Assembly: GCA_910890315.1 (NCBI GenBank)
Contig: CAJVGD010000002.1
Location: 186,001-250,000 of the forward strand
Origin: Serendipita indica DSM 11827
Lineage: Eukaryota; Basidiomycota; Agaricomycetes; Sebacinales; Serendipitaceae
Reading direction: 5' to 3'
DNA length: 64,000 nucleotides
In this document: one piece after another, positions 10,333-22,073 of the stretch
Layout of the letters: each line of letters starts with the position of its first letter
Position numbering within the stretch: the first letter of the stretch is position 1
The notes under the pieces: model-generated
Seen by the model: the letters and a program-made list of their open reading frames with translations, nothing else
Database searches by the model: none
Told to the model about the DNA's origin: nothing
Translations under genes and position numbers: made by a program

Positions 10333-13300
10333 CTATTTGACAAGATTCTTGAGTCTAGCCCAAAGACTTCCTCGTCGTTCTGGAAACAGGGTTTCAGCTC
10401 CATGCCCAATTAGGAAGAACAGATTGTACTCACTAGGCGAGTCGCTACTTTTGGGTGCAAATTCAGAATGTCGACGCATGGGCGTCGATGTACTGCCTAT
10501 GGGAAGGCATGTAGTCCAGTCGTGCTCAATGTCGTTCGACGGCATTGAGCCATAACCTGCCGCATGATGGCGGTGAAGGAGTTCCTGTGGCTCGTGAACG
10601 AGCTGTGGGTTCTGTGGGTGGAAAGGATTGATGAAGCCGTTCAACGAGCCATGATGGGGGCCGTGCGCTCGACGGATTGGAAGAGCAGCTGCACCAGCAG
10701 ACAATGGTTGGACGTCGTCCGCGAGATCCAGAGTTCCTGGAACGGGCACAAAATGAAGTTCATCACCATACCCTCCGACGGTCCGTCGTCGTACAGGCTT
10801 GCTTTGGAAGCTGTACGAGCCGTTCATATCAGGGTGTTGCACGAGAGGAGAATGCGCAAAGGCGCGATGACGGTGCGACGGGATCGCGAGCGAGTCTAGT
10901 CCGACACTAACGTGTCGTCTATGCTCATGCTCAAGCGCTCTGACCGCTCCACTGTCATCAGTACCCATGCTAACCTGTCCATCGAATCGTGTCATCTGAT
11001 TGCCGGCTTGGACCGCCGCTGCAGTTCGCTCTCTACTCATTGGCAAGGTCGAATCCGTCGAGGTCGACAGTGTGGTGTGGATTTGCCGAGGGAGGAGGCG
11101 CCGCAGGGGCGAGGGAACGGATGGTGGTCGTGAGGATGGTGAATCTGTGCGTCGTCCGAATGGTTCAAACTCTAGCGGAGACACATTTGTGTTCTCATTT
11201 GGTGCATAACTAATTGGCTCCGGAGCGTCAGAGTCGACTTCGATGTGTCCATAAGGATAAGGGCTGCCGTTTCTCGTTCGCGCCGTCTCCGATGGCGCCA
11301 ACGAGTTGGCAGTGGAAGAGGAATGAGAGGATTCCATAGACGGGAGGAGAGATCTCCTGCGAACTGATTCGCCTCTGCCATTGTCGATCGTCAAGCGTCG
11401 TCCACCGAGTGGCGAGATGGAAAAGTCTGAAGATGGACTGCGTACGATGATATTTGACTCCCTCGTCGCTTCGTGTTCGGGGAAGACCACCTCGAGACGG
11501 TCGCCTGTTGCACTACTTCCGTCAATGGTGTCCAGCTCTATCCGTGGCCGATGCATGGCGCTGCCAGAAGATCTAGACTGTCCACTCTCGAGAACGAGCG
11601 TTGCAGCAACTGGAGATCCTCGTCTGCCGTTGCCCGAGCTCGAGCCGGGCCAAACGTTTCTTGCAGAGTGAACTCCCAAGGTTGTTCGACCAAGAGGGCT
11701 CGGGGAGCGTGTGCCAGACGAGGATGACCTTGAACGCGAGCGAGACAGACTGCTTGGCGACGAAGGTCGGCGTCTCACATAATCCTCGATCGAGGGGGAC
11801 CTCGATATCGATCGCTGGTATCGTCGTTCTCGCTCTCGCGACCTCCCTGTCCTAATAATGATTGGAGCAGGTTCTTCCTCTGTCCTACCATGTCTCCTAC
11901 TACGATGTCGCTGCACAGGTTCTGTAATGATGACAGGTGAAGGTGATCTCGATCTTGACCGGGATCGGGCGTTATTGCCCCAGACGCGCCGCTGGGGAGA
12001 ACGGCTCCGACCGGGGTCTACCTCGATCATTGCATTTGCCAGCAGGGCAGCGGCCGCAGCGGCCGGGTCGCCATGGTGGTGGTGACCATCGACGGTTGGC
12101 GGAGGCAGGATGGGAGCACCGTAAGCCACAGGAGGGAGGATGATCGGGTGCATAGCAGCAGCTGGGGATTCCGGACGGCCACCGACTGGACCTGCCCCGG
12201 GGACTGGGCCAGGGAAAAAGGGGAACGAGATTGGGACCCGCTGTGGCTCGACTCCCCACGCACCTTCGGCGCCTCCGAGACCCATTCCAAGGGTGACAGC
12301 CGCTCCTGTGCCGATTGTAGGCGTCCGGAGAATGTTCAGAGTCTCGACGGCACTCTTGAGTTGCTCTTCGTGAAAGTCGGAAATGTGCGAGACGTCTTCG
12401 AGCACAAGCTTTTCAATGGTTGCCGTATTGGGCGAAGAATTACGCTTGCGCAGGAAGGTGAGGAAGGCATCGACTGGAAAATCCGAGTTGTTGTACGTGA
12501 ACGAGGTCAAGTGTAGCGTCCTGAGCTTAGGGATAAGATAACCCGTTCCGGATGAAGAGGGTACGTTGGTCAGGGATGCAGACGAAGTCGAGGTTGGCGT
12601 CGACAGGGCAGCTAGGAGCTCTGTATGGAACGGCGATTCTGTCCCGTGGGATCGAACGGTCAAGCACTCGAGATTCTTAGCGGACCTGAGCGCGCGAATG
12701 AACCACGGGAATTCCCAGTCGTTGCACTGAAGAGTGGTAATGTTGGAGAAGAGGTTTAGGGGGATCGAGATCATGTGCCCTGTAATGCATAATTCGCGGA
12801 GGTTGGGCATATGGCAATGCGAGGTCAATAGGGTGGCGTCACCATTACCAGAACGATGGAACTCGAGTCGGGTGAGGTGCTCGAGTGTGACCATGACCGA
12901 GGTCAAATCTGGCTCGACGGCAAGCGTAAAGGAGACGTTGTCGAAGAGAAGGAATTTGAGGTTTGGACATCGCTGCAGAATGGACAAGAGGTCGTGGAAG
13001 GAAGGGTGAACGGGCGATAGGGCGATTTGCAAGTGTTCTAGAACGGGCATCTCGATGTTGGCAAAGACCGGGAGCGGAAAGGTGCCACTGAGGTGTCGGA
13101 GACGTGGAAGGACGGGCGGGAGGGCGAGATCGGGACCTCTGTGGGTGGCATTGGCACAGTAGTGTGCAATATGTTCGATATAGTCTGGCGAGAGACTGGA
13201 GAACAAGTGGACAAGCGAATCTCGCTGGTTGGCGAGACTGATATGATAGCATCGGTGAAGGTGAGGTTGGATGATTTGTGCAAATTGCGAGTAAACGGCA

Positions 13301-13777
13301 GCGGTAGGTGCCTCAAAGTAGAAATATAAAAAGTCGACGTCGATGTAGAGCGGATGGTTCTTGCTGCGTTCGAGATAGGTCGTGCAACGTGCGAGGAACT
13401 GGGTAAAGTTGTCCATGTACGTTGGTTTACGGACGATACGAGCCCAGACGCCTGGCGTGGCGAGGGCGACATTTTGCCAATGGCGTGAAACGAGCAAGAG
13501 GCTCTCCGGAGCAAAGCAGTCTAGATGAACGCCCCATTCCATAATGTGTCCGAGTACTTCTGGGACTCCAATAGGATGCGCAGACGACGGAATCGACGTT
13601 AACCGCCGCCGCTCGTCCTCGAGGTATTCGAGCGTCGCCTTGAGGGACGCGATGTGCTCATCGAGCTGGACTAGTCTGTATGACAATGATGAGCAAGCTG
13701 CTTAGACGCGCCGCTGGGGACACTGACCGGTCTGGATTCTCTCGGAGAAGCGGATTTCGAGGAGCCATGATCGACAT
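10333..13777 (-). CDS. F-box-like/LRR protein with a long RS-type disordered tail
   Basis: Exon 1 is short (13777 or 13768 to 13728, two in-frame ATGs), and exon 2 runs 13675-10333; together about 1130 aa. A helix (LDEHIASLKATLEYLEDE) is followed by an F-box-like segment at about 50-95 (VPEVLGHIMEWG, LLVSRHWQNVALATPGVWARI), the pattern typical of Agaricomycete F-box proteins that recruit substrates to SCF ubiquitin ligases. Residues of about 200-460 show degenerate leucine-rich repeats (LEHLTRLEFHR, LRELCITGH, LRTLHLTSF). The C-terminal 600 residues are unusual: a Gly/Pro-rich linker, then arginine-serine blocks (RSRSPQRR, RSRSRSRSPSP, SRSRSRSSSSG) and a long Ser/Arg/Pro region. RS blocks normally mark splicing factors, so the pairing may link ubiquitination to nuclear speckles, or may be simple-sequence expansion. 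The intron is supported by frame (CG/A codon). Confidence 0.82.
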
Positions 13778-15310
13778 GGACGCAGCCAACGCGGGCGATT
13801 GCATAGCGGTGAGATTTCAAGGCGAAATGTGCAAAATATTAAGGAAATAACGGTGAGAGGGCGTGGATGGGCGTTGCTACAAAACCAAACGGTGAACAAG
13901 GGAAAGGCGAAAAGAGAGAACAAGTGAATGACCCCACCTTTGGCCGCACTTGGGACGCGTTGAACGTGGCTTTGGTGCGCAAAACGCTGGGCAACGTCGT
14001 GGGCAATGACGAGTCTCAGAACTCGTATCTCGTTCTCTGTTGGATTAAATGACCAAGGCGTCGAAACCACGGGGGAGCAGTAAGGCCGATTAGAGCACAC
14101 AAGGGTCTACGTTCGACCAGGCGTAACACGGGGTATTCCCTGTTTTTGCTTCCGACTTTGTTCTTTTTTATTCGTCTGTTGGGCAACAGAATAGGGTTCA
14201 GGGGGTACAAAGTCAAGAATATCCCAAGAGACCGTCTGGGGTAGGTCAAAGTGGCCGGTTTAGGCTCTAGAGTCCACCAGGAGTCGGTTTACGGGCGCAA
14301 GAGTCTCCTTAGAGTCGGCAGGGCGCAGGCGGCAGTAGATCCTCTCGGTTCAGGAGGGTAATCCCCGCGGTCGCTGGGCAGCAGCTGAGGGAGCAGGACG
14401 TGTCCGGGTCCAAGCTACAGAGGACAGGGTCGAACGAGTAACAGAGAACTCTGGGCCGTAAAGCCAATTTCAAAGGTGATTTTACGAGTGGCTGTCGGGA
14501 CTGTCTACAGTGGCGTCCATCTAATACATCAATTGTGCACAAAACGGATCCCCCGGCTTCCCAGACTGAAAAGGTACGACTTTTGCCCGAAGTCCCATTG
14601 TTCGCCTTATGCGTTCACATAGCAAGCACGCGCTCAGAACCGTGGCATATCAACGCGGATGAACCTCTGTGGATATTCTCAGCCGTCTATGGTCTCCCAG
14701 AGACCGCATTTGGCCAGTGTCCAAGACTGGCTTCCCCTCGGTCCCCTCGGTCCCCCTCTGGCCTTCCCGGACGGGTATGGTTCGTCTGATCGAAAGAGGA
14801 GAAACCCCCCTATCCCAATTAATTGCCTAGCAAGACGAATAATTCGGTTCCAAAATCCTGGGGAGCCCGCTGCTCGACGCGCCCGCGCTAATTGTGCAAC
14901 GGACAGGCCTTCACACCTCCACCCGCTCAGACTCGAGCAGAACGCTCTTCCCGGTGATCACCACCGCTGGCTTGGGCGCATAGGCCGAGCAGCGGCCAGG
15001 CCAAAAGACTGGAGCCGTTCGGCTGATAGCGATCCGCGTTTGAGATGTTCAAAGGTATCGTCGAAATGTTATCATAGATAGCGCGCTGTAATCACATAAT
15101 TTCACACCGGCGGTATAAACTTTAAAGTGAGCCTGTCCATCGGGGATTTACCCAAACTCTCGGATTTGCATCAAAAGGTGGCACCACTCAGCCCACGACG
15201 TCACGGCCACAACGGCTCCAAGTGATAAACAAGACTTTTCCAACTTGGACCCTTCCACAATTTTAAAACTTTGAGCACACGTACTTTGACGACCCAAACA
15301 TCTTACGAAA
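13778..15310. other. Divergent intergenic region (1.5 kb)
   Basis: This lies between the divergently transcribed F-box gene and the MARVEL gene, so it must hold both promoters. No frame here has protein-like composition. Short direct repeats of cggtcccctc occur near 14740. I see no RNA gene or mobile element. Confidence 0.5.
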
Positions 15311-16114
15311 ATGGGCATGGACTCGTTGATTCGTCGGGGTCATCCAAGTAAGCATCCTGTTGAGCGGCGCCCATCCCCAAATAGACGCCAGGCGCACTCC
15401 TTTGGCATGTTTTAACACTTTCAACTAGTCGCATTTGGTCTCTTGATCCTTTTTGGAATCGTTGAAGGCGCTATTACAACTTGGCTTACTGTGAAGTACA
15501 AGTCGGTCGCTCAGTCCCACATCTGGATCATAGACTGACACCCAGACAGCCGAAATCACAATTATGGCTCTATTTCGATACGCGATCGTGTTCGACTCTT
15601 GGTCTTTACGTCTTGTAAGTGAGCAAGCGCTAAACTTTGCAAAGAGACTGACACTTTTTCCACCTTTTAGGGTTCACCGTCTTATTCAGCTTCATCTATC
15701 TTCTACTCTTCCTGCACTCTGCTAGCACTGGAAGCGTCTTGACGTCCGTGGCAAGCCATCTCATCTTTCTCGGATTTGCCTGGATTTTATGGACTGGTGC
15801 GTCTTCGCGTACCAATTTAGTATCTTTCAGATCTGTTGATCCATTTTGACAGCCGGAGTCGCGTCCTTGACTGCTGCCATTGGAGGTGGAATCAACTGCA
15901 GCACCGTCAATCGAAATGTCGTATATTGTAACCAACTCAATGCCGCAATGGGCTTTGGATGGGCTGAATGGTGGGTAACTTTTTCTCATCACACACCCAC
16001 GTCTTACACTCATGCAGGCTCTTGGTCACGGGCATACTCGTCACCGTTATCATCTGTGGAATCCGTGCATTCAGGCGTGGTGATGGCGCCCGCGGACAAC
16101 TTGTCCATGTTTAA
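15311..16114 (+). CDS. MARVEL-domain four-helix membrane protein (171 aa)
   Basis: Six small exons (15311-15347, 15429-15501, 15550-15614, 15671-15796, 15853-15970, 16018-16114) join in frame to 171 aa. Four membrane segments are visible: IAFGLLILFGIVEGAIT (about 13-30), FTVLFSFIYLLLFLH (about 60-75), ASHLIFLGFAWILWTAGVA (about 88-106) and WLLVTGILVTVIICGI (about 140-156). The loop SIRDRVRLLVFTSW after helix 1 is typical of fungal MARVEL proteins. The luminal loop between helices 3 and 4 carries two cysteines (INCSTVN, YCNQLN) that could pair. MARVEL proteins act at membrane apposition and vesicle trafficking sites; the exact role of this one is unknown. The C-terminus is short and basic (AFRRGDGARG). 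Confidence 0.88.
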
Positions 16115-16281
16115 ACTTACACGTATCAACAGAGCTCTGTACTACCTTTGTCTAATGTGAATATGTCTTACGTTTTCGGATACGCCTTGGGACAATGCAA
16201 ATCGTTCGTAAACGAGAGAATCTACTAGCCAAACACGACTTGTACGCTGCTCGCACTTCGGTATCCAAAACGCCCTCAAAC

Positions 16282-17518
16282 TTAGGGCAAGCATTGGCTG
16301 TAGAATTGGTTGGAGACTTTGCATGTGCCAGAAGCACATGTCGTTGGACCAGTCCATCCTTGGCCGCCACATCTTTTCAATGCTATTAGCAGGTGGTATA
16401 GTTACGAAAAAAGGATACACTCACTGGCCGTAGAGTGTCTGACCGGAGCCATTGGCGGATGAAGTGCGTGTCGAGCTCGAGCTTGATCGCGAGGATGTGG
16501 ACGTGGACGTGGGCCGAGTCGACGATTGAGGAGGCTGAGTGTTGCTATTGTTTCCACCCGAGCAGGTGAACACAGCTGGTCCTGGAATGGTATAGGATGT
16601 GAAGCCACCATAGAGATCGAATTTGATTCCTGGGTCGGTGGCAGAGTACTAAAAGACAGGTAGTGTCAACTCTTGATTTGGTTCGTAAACTTAAAACGGC
16701 TTACAACGCCGGGGAAGCTGACGGTCGATGGCGAAGCAGAGCCACCACCCGTAACGTTGAGTGTGTAGCAGGAGATGTAGAACTGAGCACCACCAACGGA
16801 GCCAGCAACGTGAAGAGCTATTGGGTGTAATTAGACTCTTGTCCATATTGAAGTCATTCAACGAACCAATAACCTCAGCTCTGAGCAAGTATTGGCCTAC
16901 GGGAATGATCAGCAAAACGAGTATAACAGACCAATGACTTCGGTCCTACCTGCTGGGATGCACGAGGGGATAGTGAAGGTATATTTGCCGCAGTTGGCAT
17001 TCAGGCCGTCAGTCGCCTGCTCATAGTGTCAGCCCTTCTACATGGTGATATGGGATGACAGACCCAGTAGTCGTTGCCTTGGTAGCCGGTTTGGGCAACC
17101 TTGAACCATCTGGCAGAGGTAGCAGATGCGGTCAAGGCGTCGTCGACCTTGGCCATGTAAATGATGACGGGACCTGTCTCTCGTAAGCGCTGACTAGCAC
17201 TGATAAACCGACCGTACCATCGTGGTTGCCACCAATGGCCTCGTTGCTGCACGAGCGGTCTCCTGGCTGCTGATGCATTTCTACGGAGACTGTGCTGCCT
17301 GCTGCGACATCACAGAGGCCTTGAGATGCCCTCGGGCTGACATTGCAAGCAATATCGCCACTGCCAACGCTGGTTACAGGGCTGTTACTCAGAGGCGTGC
17401 GGATGCAAGTTCCAGCTTTGTCGGATGACCCCACCCAGAATTGTTGAAAGGTAGCGTGGGCAGCGACGCTAGTCGCACCCGCAAGGAGTGTAGCAAGGAG
17501 GGTAGCGCTGAATTTCAT
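16282..17518 (-). CDS. AA9 lytic polysaccharide monooxygenase with C-terminal CBM1 (311 aa)
   Basis: A secreted copper enzyme that oxidatively cleaves cellulose. Seven exons (17518-17218, 17173-17064, 17016-16950, 16896-16867, 16817-16705, 16648-16425, 16372-16282) join in frame to 311 aa. The signal peptide (1-20) ends [10 protein letters not shown], so the mature protein begins with His21 (HATFQQFWV), the N-terminal His of the copper histidine brace. The second brace His lies in [21 protein letters not shown] and AQFYISCY supply the outer-sphere His, Gln and axial Tyr of the AA9 fold, and [13 protein letters not shown] is the usual AA9 C-terminal signature. A Ser/Thr linker leads to a CBM1 ([29 protein letters not shown]) that binds crystalline cellulose. 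The CBM codons are split by an intron exactly at the linker-CBM border. Confidence 0.95.
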
Positions 17519-17599
17519 GGCGACGCCGACCAAGAAGCGAGAGTGGGTGGGTGGTGATAGTGTTTGGATATGTTTCCTGATAGTAGCGAGATGGCCTGT

Positions 17600-17606
17600 T
17601 ATATAC
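17600..17606 (-). promoter_or_regulatory. TATA box of the AA9 gene
   Basis: TATATAA read on the minus strand, about 85 nt upstream of the AA9 start codon. That is a fitting distance for a regulated, TATA-driven secreted-enzyme gene. Confidence 0.5.
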
Positions 17607-17957
17607 CGCTGCGAAGAGAACACCGCTGCGTCGCCGCCAATTCACAGTGAAAGGGTTGGTCGGGTGAGCAGCGCCGTCGCTGAAATATGTTCAGGTGGAT
17701 ACCCTTGGATTTGCCGTGCCGAGAAATTAATGTTTCCGCGCAATAATTGTACTGTCCACTAGTTGGCTAACCCCCCTCGCACGAGGCTTGATTGTCGGCA
17801 CAATAGTGGGAGAACCACATCTGGTCGTCACTTGTCCATAGCTATCCACAGCAATGTATATTTGACCGAAAAAAAGAGTTGCTCGGTTGTTCTAAATGAA
17901 CGAGCTTGGCTATTGAGAGAGGCCAGACCCGCATTGCTTGAATATAGCTTGATAGCA

Positions 17958-18507
17958 CTAGTGACGAGCTCGAGGACCGTCCTCAGATGATGTAGCGCAC
18001 GAGCAGTTTTTGCGGAATGTGATGCTCCATGCGCTAATGTACCGAGGAAAAGGAGAATCGAAGAGAACCGAGCTAGGCCAAGTTGCCACCCAATTGGAGA
18101 CCGAAGCGCAGCTGCGAACCAAGGCGTAGCTGGAAGCAGTCACCTCAGTACCGTCACTTGGAAATTGCTTGGATAGCTCACTTCGCGCATTTCTCGATAG
18201 CACAGGTTCCCAAGACGCGGGGACACTGCGGCTCATGGTAGTCCATGACGAGCATCTCCCCGTTCTCCCACGTGCTGTTCTACTCGCTTCCGTGATATCC
18301 CGAGTGATGATCACAGATACCGAGATGAATACGAGGGCATCAGTAGGAGTCACGATCTGACATCAGTCGTTCACGTAGAATATTCTAGGACTTTGACAAG
18401 CATGTTAGGATAGCGCCCAGAGCTTTCCTTCGCAACTCTGTACGTACTCTCGAGGAGGAAGGGCGAACAATGGGCCAGGCAATCCCAACAAGCGCTTGTG
18501 CAGCCAT
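17958..18507 (-). CDS. Doubtful two-exon hypothetical gene
   Basis: An ATG at 18507 (MAAQALVGIAWPIVRPSSS) could be spliced by a GTACGT donor near 18447 to an acceptor at about 18359. That leads into a frame beginning IVTPTDALVFISVSVII and ending at 17958, some 150 aa in all. The second half is Ser/Arg-rich and has no family resemblance, and another frame through the same bases (EMLVMDYHEPQCPRVLG) looks about as protein-like. It is listed only because the stretch would otherwise be empty. Confidence 0.18.
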
Positions 18508-19035
18508 TTTCAATTTACTGGTGCGATCCTTGACAATTTGAGAGTCCTAAACGCCCGCTGTAGTTCACGACGAGCCGTGCGCGCCGCGGCGACGTAGAAG
18601 ATTTGACAGTTGGGCTCGATGCGTTTCCTATATTGGAAAGCGTCAAATATAATCTTTTGAAATGTCGACTTGAGCACTTTGCCAACTGTTCTGACCGATC
18701 TGGTCAAGAAGATGACTGAAACTGGCAAGGTCGACCTGTAACCTGGTCAACTTTGAATAGATGTATTAACAGCACATTTGAAGCAATTTACTAACCATAA
18801 TTGGAGCACGACCCAAACGAGCCTTGACGACTTGGCGTCCAAGAAGTCGCGACCGCTCATCCGGCGCGTCCAAATTTCCAACACACTACGAAACAGTTTT
18901 GCAGATTTTGTGGATTTTGCGCGGAATACGTAGCTTTCGGGAGTGTACACGCTCCGCTCCAACGTCATTTCCAGCACCGGAGCATCGCTTCAAACTTGAA
19001 CTCCAACCACTACCAGTCGTCTCCCTCGATCCAAC
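18508..19035. other. Intergenic, upstream of the DUF4112 gene
   Basis: Several short frames occur on both strands, none with a family signature or exon logic. This must include the promoter of the plus-strand gene at 19036. Confidence 0.45.
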
Positions 19036-19976
19036 ATGTCCAAGATGGCGCAGAAAGCGGGGATGAAGCTGTTCGAGAAACATCTCGAGCAGTATGCCCC
19101 CGCCGATCCTTGTAAGGCATTGGCCGATCCACATGCGCGAGCTCATGCGATTCCCACCCGTAAACAGATTACGAAGAGTACGTAGACGACAAGGGAAAGA
19201 AGAAGAGGCGCAAGGTAGATGAACAACAACGTGTAAAGACGATACTGAACACGCCTAGCGCGAGGTTCCGCCCGGACTTTCGAAGAGAGACAGTGAGTGG
19301 TTTGGTCAGGTCATGATACACGTTTCTGACTGGATTTAGTCGCGGTCTTGAAGAAGGTCAAGAAGCGAGCTCACTATCTTGACAAGGGTATGTGTCTCAA
19401 TCCTGTTGCGAGGCAAGTAGCATTGACCATCCTCACAGGCTTCTCCATCTGTGGATTCCACTTTGGATGGACCTTTATCATTGGTTTCATTCCGGTGGTC
19501 GGGGACGTTACAGACGCAGCACTCAACTATTTCCTCGTCGTTCGCAAGGCCAAGCAAGCGGAAATCCCTGGATGGCTTCTCCGCAAGATGTTGTTCAACA
19601 ATGCCGTCTCTGCCGGAGTTGGGCTCGTTCCCATTTTAGGGGACGTTCTCATTGGCGTGTGGAAAGCAAACTCGCGTAATGCTATGCTCCTAGAAGAGTT
19701 CCTGCGCATTAGAGGAGAGGAATTCTTGAAAATTGAGCCTGCGCGTAATGAGGGTGCGTCTCCTCGTTCCATCGAGCTCCAGGTAGGGCACTGCTGAATC
19801 GTCAATAGATCCTAGCGTTATCAAGCCTGGTGCTGGACGAGAACAAGGCGAGAAGGTGGATGGAAAGAAGACCGGTACAGTCAAGAGCACAGCTGCCTAC
19901 GTCGGATCTGTATGTCCGTCCTCTCTTTCAACCGTCCATTGCTAATTGAATGCAGGCTGGACCCTCTCGCGCCTAA
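19036..19976 (+). CDS. DUF4112-domain membrane protein (213 aa)
   Basis: Seven exons (19036-19111, 19168-19214, 19259-19292, 19340-19387, 19439-19753, 19809-19909, 19956-19976) give 213 aa. The N-terminus has a YEEYVDDKGKKKRRK segment and PPGLSKRD, then LKKVKKRAHYLDKG leads into the DUF4112 core: FSICGFHFGWTFIIGFIPVVGD (helix 1, about 75-97), the NYFLVVRKA helix, LPSWLL-like IPGWLLRKM, and VSAGVGLVPILGDVLIGVWKANSRN (about 125-150). The family is widespread in bacteria and fungi and has paired hydrophobic GxIPxxGD motifs; its biochemical role is not known. The Gly/Lys-rich tail is probably cytosolic. An in-frame read-through of intron 4 exists but would break the conserved DKG-F junction. Confidence 0.9.
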
Positions 19977-20118
19977 CGCTCACAAGGACGAATTGAAATG
20001 GCCGTAGGGTGGCTCTTATGCATTCATTCTTTGAACATTACTTCTGGAATAATATCGTCAACGTACAGACGACCTATTACACGCTATTTACAATAATATA
20101 CGACCTCAGAGGAAAGAT

Positions 20119-20799
20119 CTATGTGACCGGCTGTCCATTTGCACGAATATGAATAGGAAACGGTGAGATGCCTGTAGCGGTGCTAATGAGAGGAACGGCT
20201 GCTCGTCCACGTTCGCTAGCCGTATAGTCAATCATGTACATGACAGACTTTGATAACGCCATGGAGAGTTCCTCGTACAGCATCTCACGATCTTGTGGAT
20301 TTTCGAGAGTGACCTTGATCGTCCACGTCTCCCATGGCACTTCCTCCTGTATACATCATCAGTAAGGGCAACTCTAAGAGCCTCGGAAAGACGGTGAGGC
20401 CATCAAAGGCGAAAGAGACCGACCTCGCCCCCACTATTGAACCAGTTTGCCTTTTTGGTTCTCTTCTCCGTGAATATAACTTCTAGTTCAGCCTGTCTTC
20501 GTGAACCAATGGTCGGCGGAGCAGGCGCAGCGTTGAGCGCGCGTAGAACGTGATCGACTGCCAGTTCGACGAGATTCTCGGTTTCTGCATCGCGTACAGC
20601 TGGAAATGTGATGCCCAGAAAGTCGATATTGGTCGGTTTCACGACTCCAAAGAGACGGTGGAAAAAGATGGAGTGGAGCATGGCGCGTAACGCATCCCGA
20701 GCAGTTTCACGATCAATGGTCTGTTTTCGTCACTTATTAGTCGGTTCTGAGTATGCTTGAGAGACTATAGATGCTTGCCAGCTCGAAGACGAGCGCCAT
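20119..20799 (-). CDS. ATG101: ATG101, autophagy-initiation HORMA protein (181 aa)
   Basis: Three exons (20799-20779, 20720-20424, 20346-20119) give 181 aa, within the range of fungal ATG101 (about 180-220). Exon 1 encodes only MALVFEL. Exon 2 gives TIDRETARDALRAMLHSIFFHRLFG and the HORMA core. The tip with Trp-Phe near KKANWFNSGGEE corresponds to the WF finger that recruits downstream ATG proteins. VPWETWTIKVTLE and the C-terminal ISPFPIHI follow the family pattern. ATG101 pairs with ATG13 in the Atg1/ULK complex in species lacking Atg29/Atg31, which fits basidiomycetes. Intron 1 appears to begin with GC (CTG/GCAAGC) rather than GT. No GT donor restores the conserved N-terminus. Confidence 0.9.
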
Positions 20800-21388
20800 C
20801 TCGAGAGGCGCTGGAGAGCAAGATGTGCATTTGAGTGGAGCTGAATAGTTCCATAGTGAATGAATAGAGGGAATGAAACAAATGTATTCCAGACAAAGGA
20901 ACCATAGTGTGTGACGGAAACTGGTACACGACATTTGAGAAAGGACAGGCGCGCCCTTGAAATGGGCTGGGATCTTGTGCGAGATGGAGGGGACTGGAGA
21001 AACGGAGGATGACACATAGCAATCTATTCAGACCGGCGAAGGAGAAGCCGCGCGGTTCTGAGGGCGGAGGAGGATGTACAGCTAGTCTGTACGGTGACCC
21101 TGCCGGGCCAAGGTCGATGGTATGAGATTTGTGTTGGACAGACAAACAGTGGGATACGAAATTGGTGTAGTAGGAATGAAACACGAGTGCTGTATGTAAC
21201 AGGGAACCGGTCCAAGTTGTAGCAACCTGGACGATGCAAGGTTGGTCGAGATGATGTGTGTAATTGACGAGAACCGGATATCTGAGGATATTTTTTGTGA
21301 TTATAATGAGTTGAAAGTGGGCCAGTGTTTGCAAGGCGGCATTTTGGAGTGGCGTTTGAAAGGGAGTGTGCTATTGCCGTCGTGAAGC
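20800..21388. other. Intergenic between ATG101 and the NADAR gene
   Basis: Nearly 600 bp that must contain the ATG101 promoter. Overlapping minus-strand frames (for example from 21334 and 21017) are open but Ser/Leu/His-rich and carry no family signature. They are read as leader or intergenic sequence. Confidence 0.5.
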
Positions 21389-22026
21389 TTAGCGCCGGAG
21401 TGTGCTCCTGACTCTCATAAGTGTATGTCCGAATTGATTGTCTCCGCTTCCGTCCTCTTGTTGAGACCAATATTGATCGGAACCGAGCTGGTAGCCATTA
21501 GTGGCTTGCTCCGAGGACGGCCAATTCTCATACCTGAATCAATTGTGCGTCACCTGTTGCCAACAAGTTATTCTTGAGGCCGGGGTATTGATGAAATTTC
21601 AATGTGAGAACCTGCTCCATCTGTAACGACGGTGAGATGATCGTCACTCGCATGAGCAAGCAAACTGACCATGAAGAGATGTACGTTGGCCCAGTCTGGG
21701 CGTTTCTTATCGTCATTATCGCGTGCGGACCGCTGAGGGTCCGTGGATTTGCGAACGAGCTCAGCAATAACTGGTTCGCGACCAATAAACTTGAAGGCAT
21801 GGTAGAGATGTTCTGCCGTGTCATAGAGGCGGCCTTGGTAGTTGATGGGGTGGTTGGAGACGTTGGTGAAAGCAGAATGGGCCTCGTGACGGGTGCTGAA
21901 GAAGATCTTCGCATTGGGTCCTGGAAGAGGAGTCGTCATGGTGGAATAAGAGCTCGTGGTGAAAAAGGAAAGAGAACTGGAGAACAAAAGGCTAAGAAGA
22001 TGAGAGAGTGCTATAGACAGAAGCAA
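21389..22026 (-). CDS. NADAR-domain protein (YbiA/N-glycosidase-like)
   Basis: Three exons (22026-21670, 21620-21534, 21487-21389). The NADAR family cleaves N-glycosidic bonds, either in riboflavin-pathway intermediates or as an ADP-ribosyl hydrolase; which applies here is not shown by sequence. Visible family blocks are IFFSTRHEAHSAFTN, INYQGRLYDTAEHLYHAFKF, the VLTLKFHQYPGLKNNLLATGD block with its typical L-A/S-TGD, and DQYWSQQEDGSGDNQFGHTLMRVR at the C-terminus. A start at 21939 (MTTPLPGPN) gives a normal 151-aa cytosolic protein. The in-frame ATG at 22026 adds about 29 hydrophobic Leu/Ser residues that look like a signal or organelle-targeting sequence. A TATA box about 50 nt further up favours this longer form being transcribed. 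Confidence 0.87.
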
Positions 22027-22073
22027 TGAGTGCGTGCTGCTGGTTGGAGAATATCGAGTAAACGATGGGGTGG

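Noticed and set aside
12073-12516. Plus-strand frame of 147 codons inside the F-box gene
   Set aside because: Shadow of the minus-strand LRR coding sequence.
18510-18977. Minus-strand frames of about 72-76 codons
   Set aside because: No joinable splice sites, no domain, and atypical composition.
19388-19438. Read-through of intron 4 in the DUF4112 gene
   Set aside because: It is in frame, but it splits the conserved DKG-FSICGF junction and has clear GTATGT and CACAG ends.
21604-22029. Plus-strand frame of 141 codons over the NADAR gene
   Set aside because: Antisense of exon 1-2 with intron sequence; no domain.
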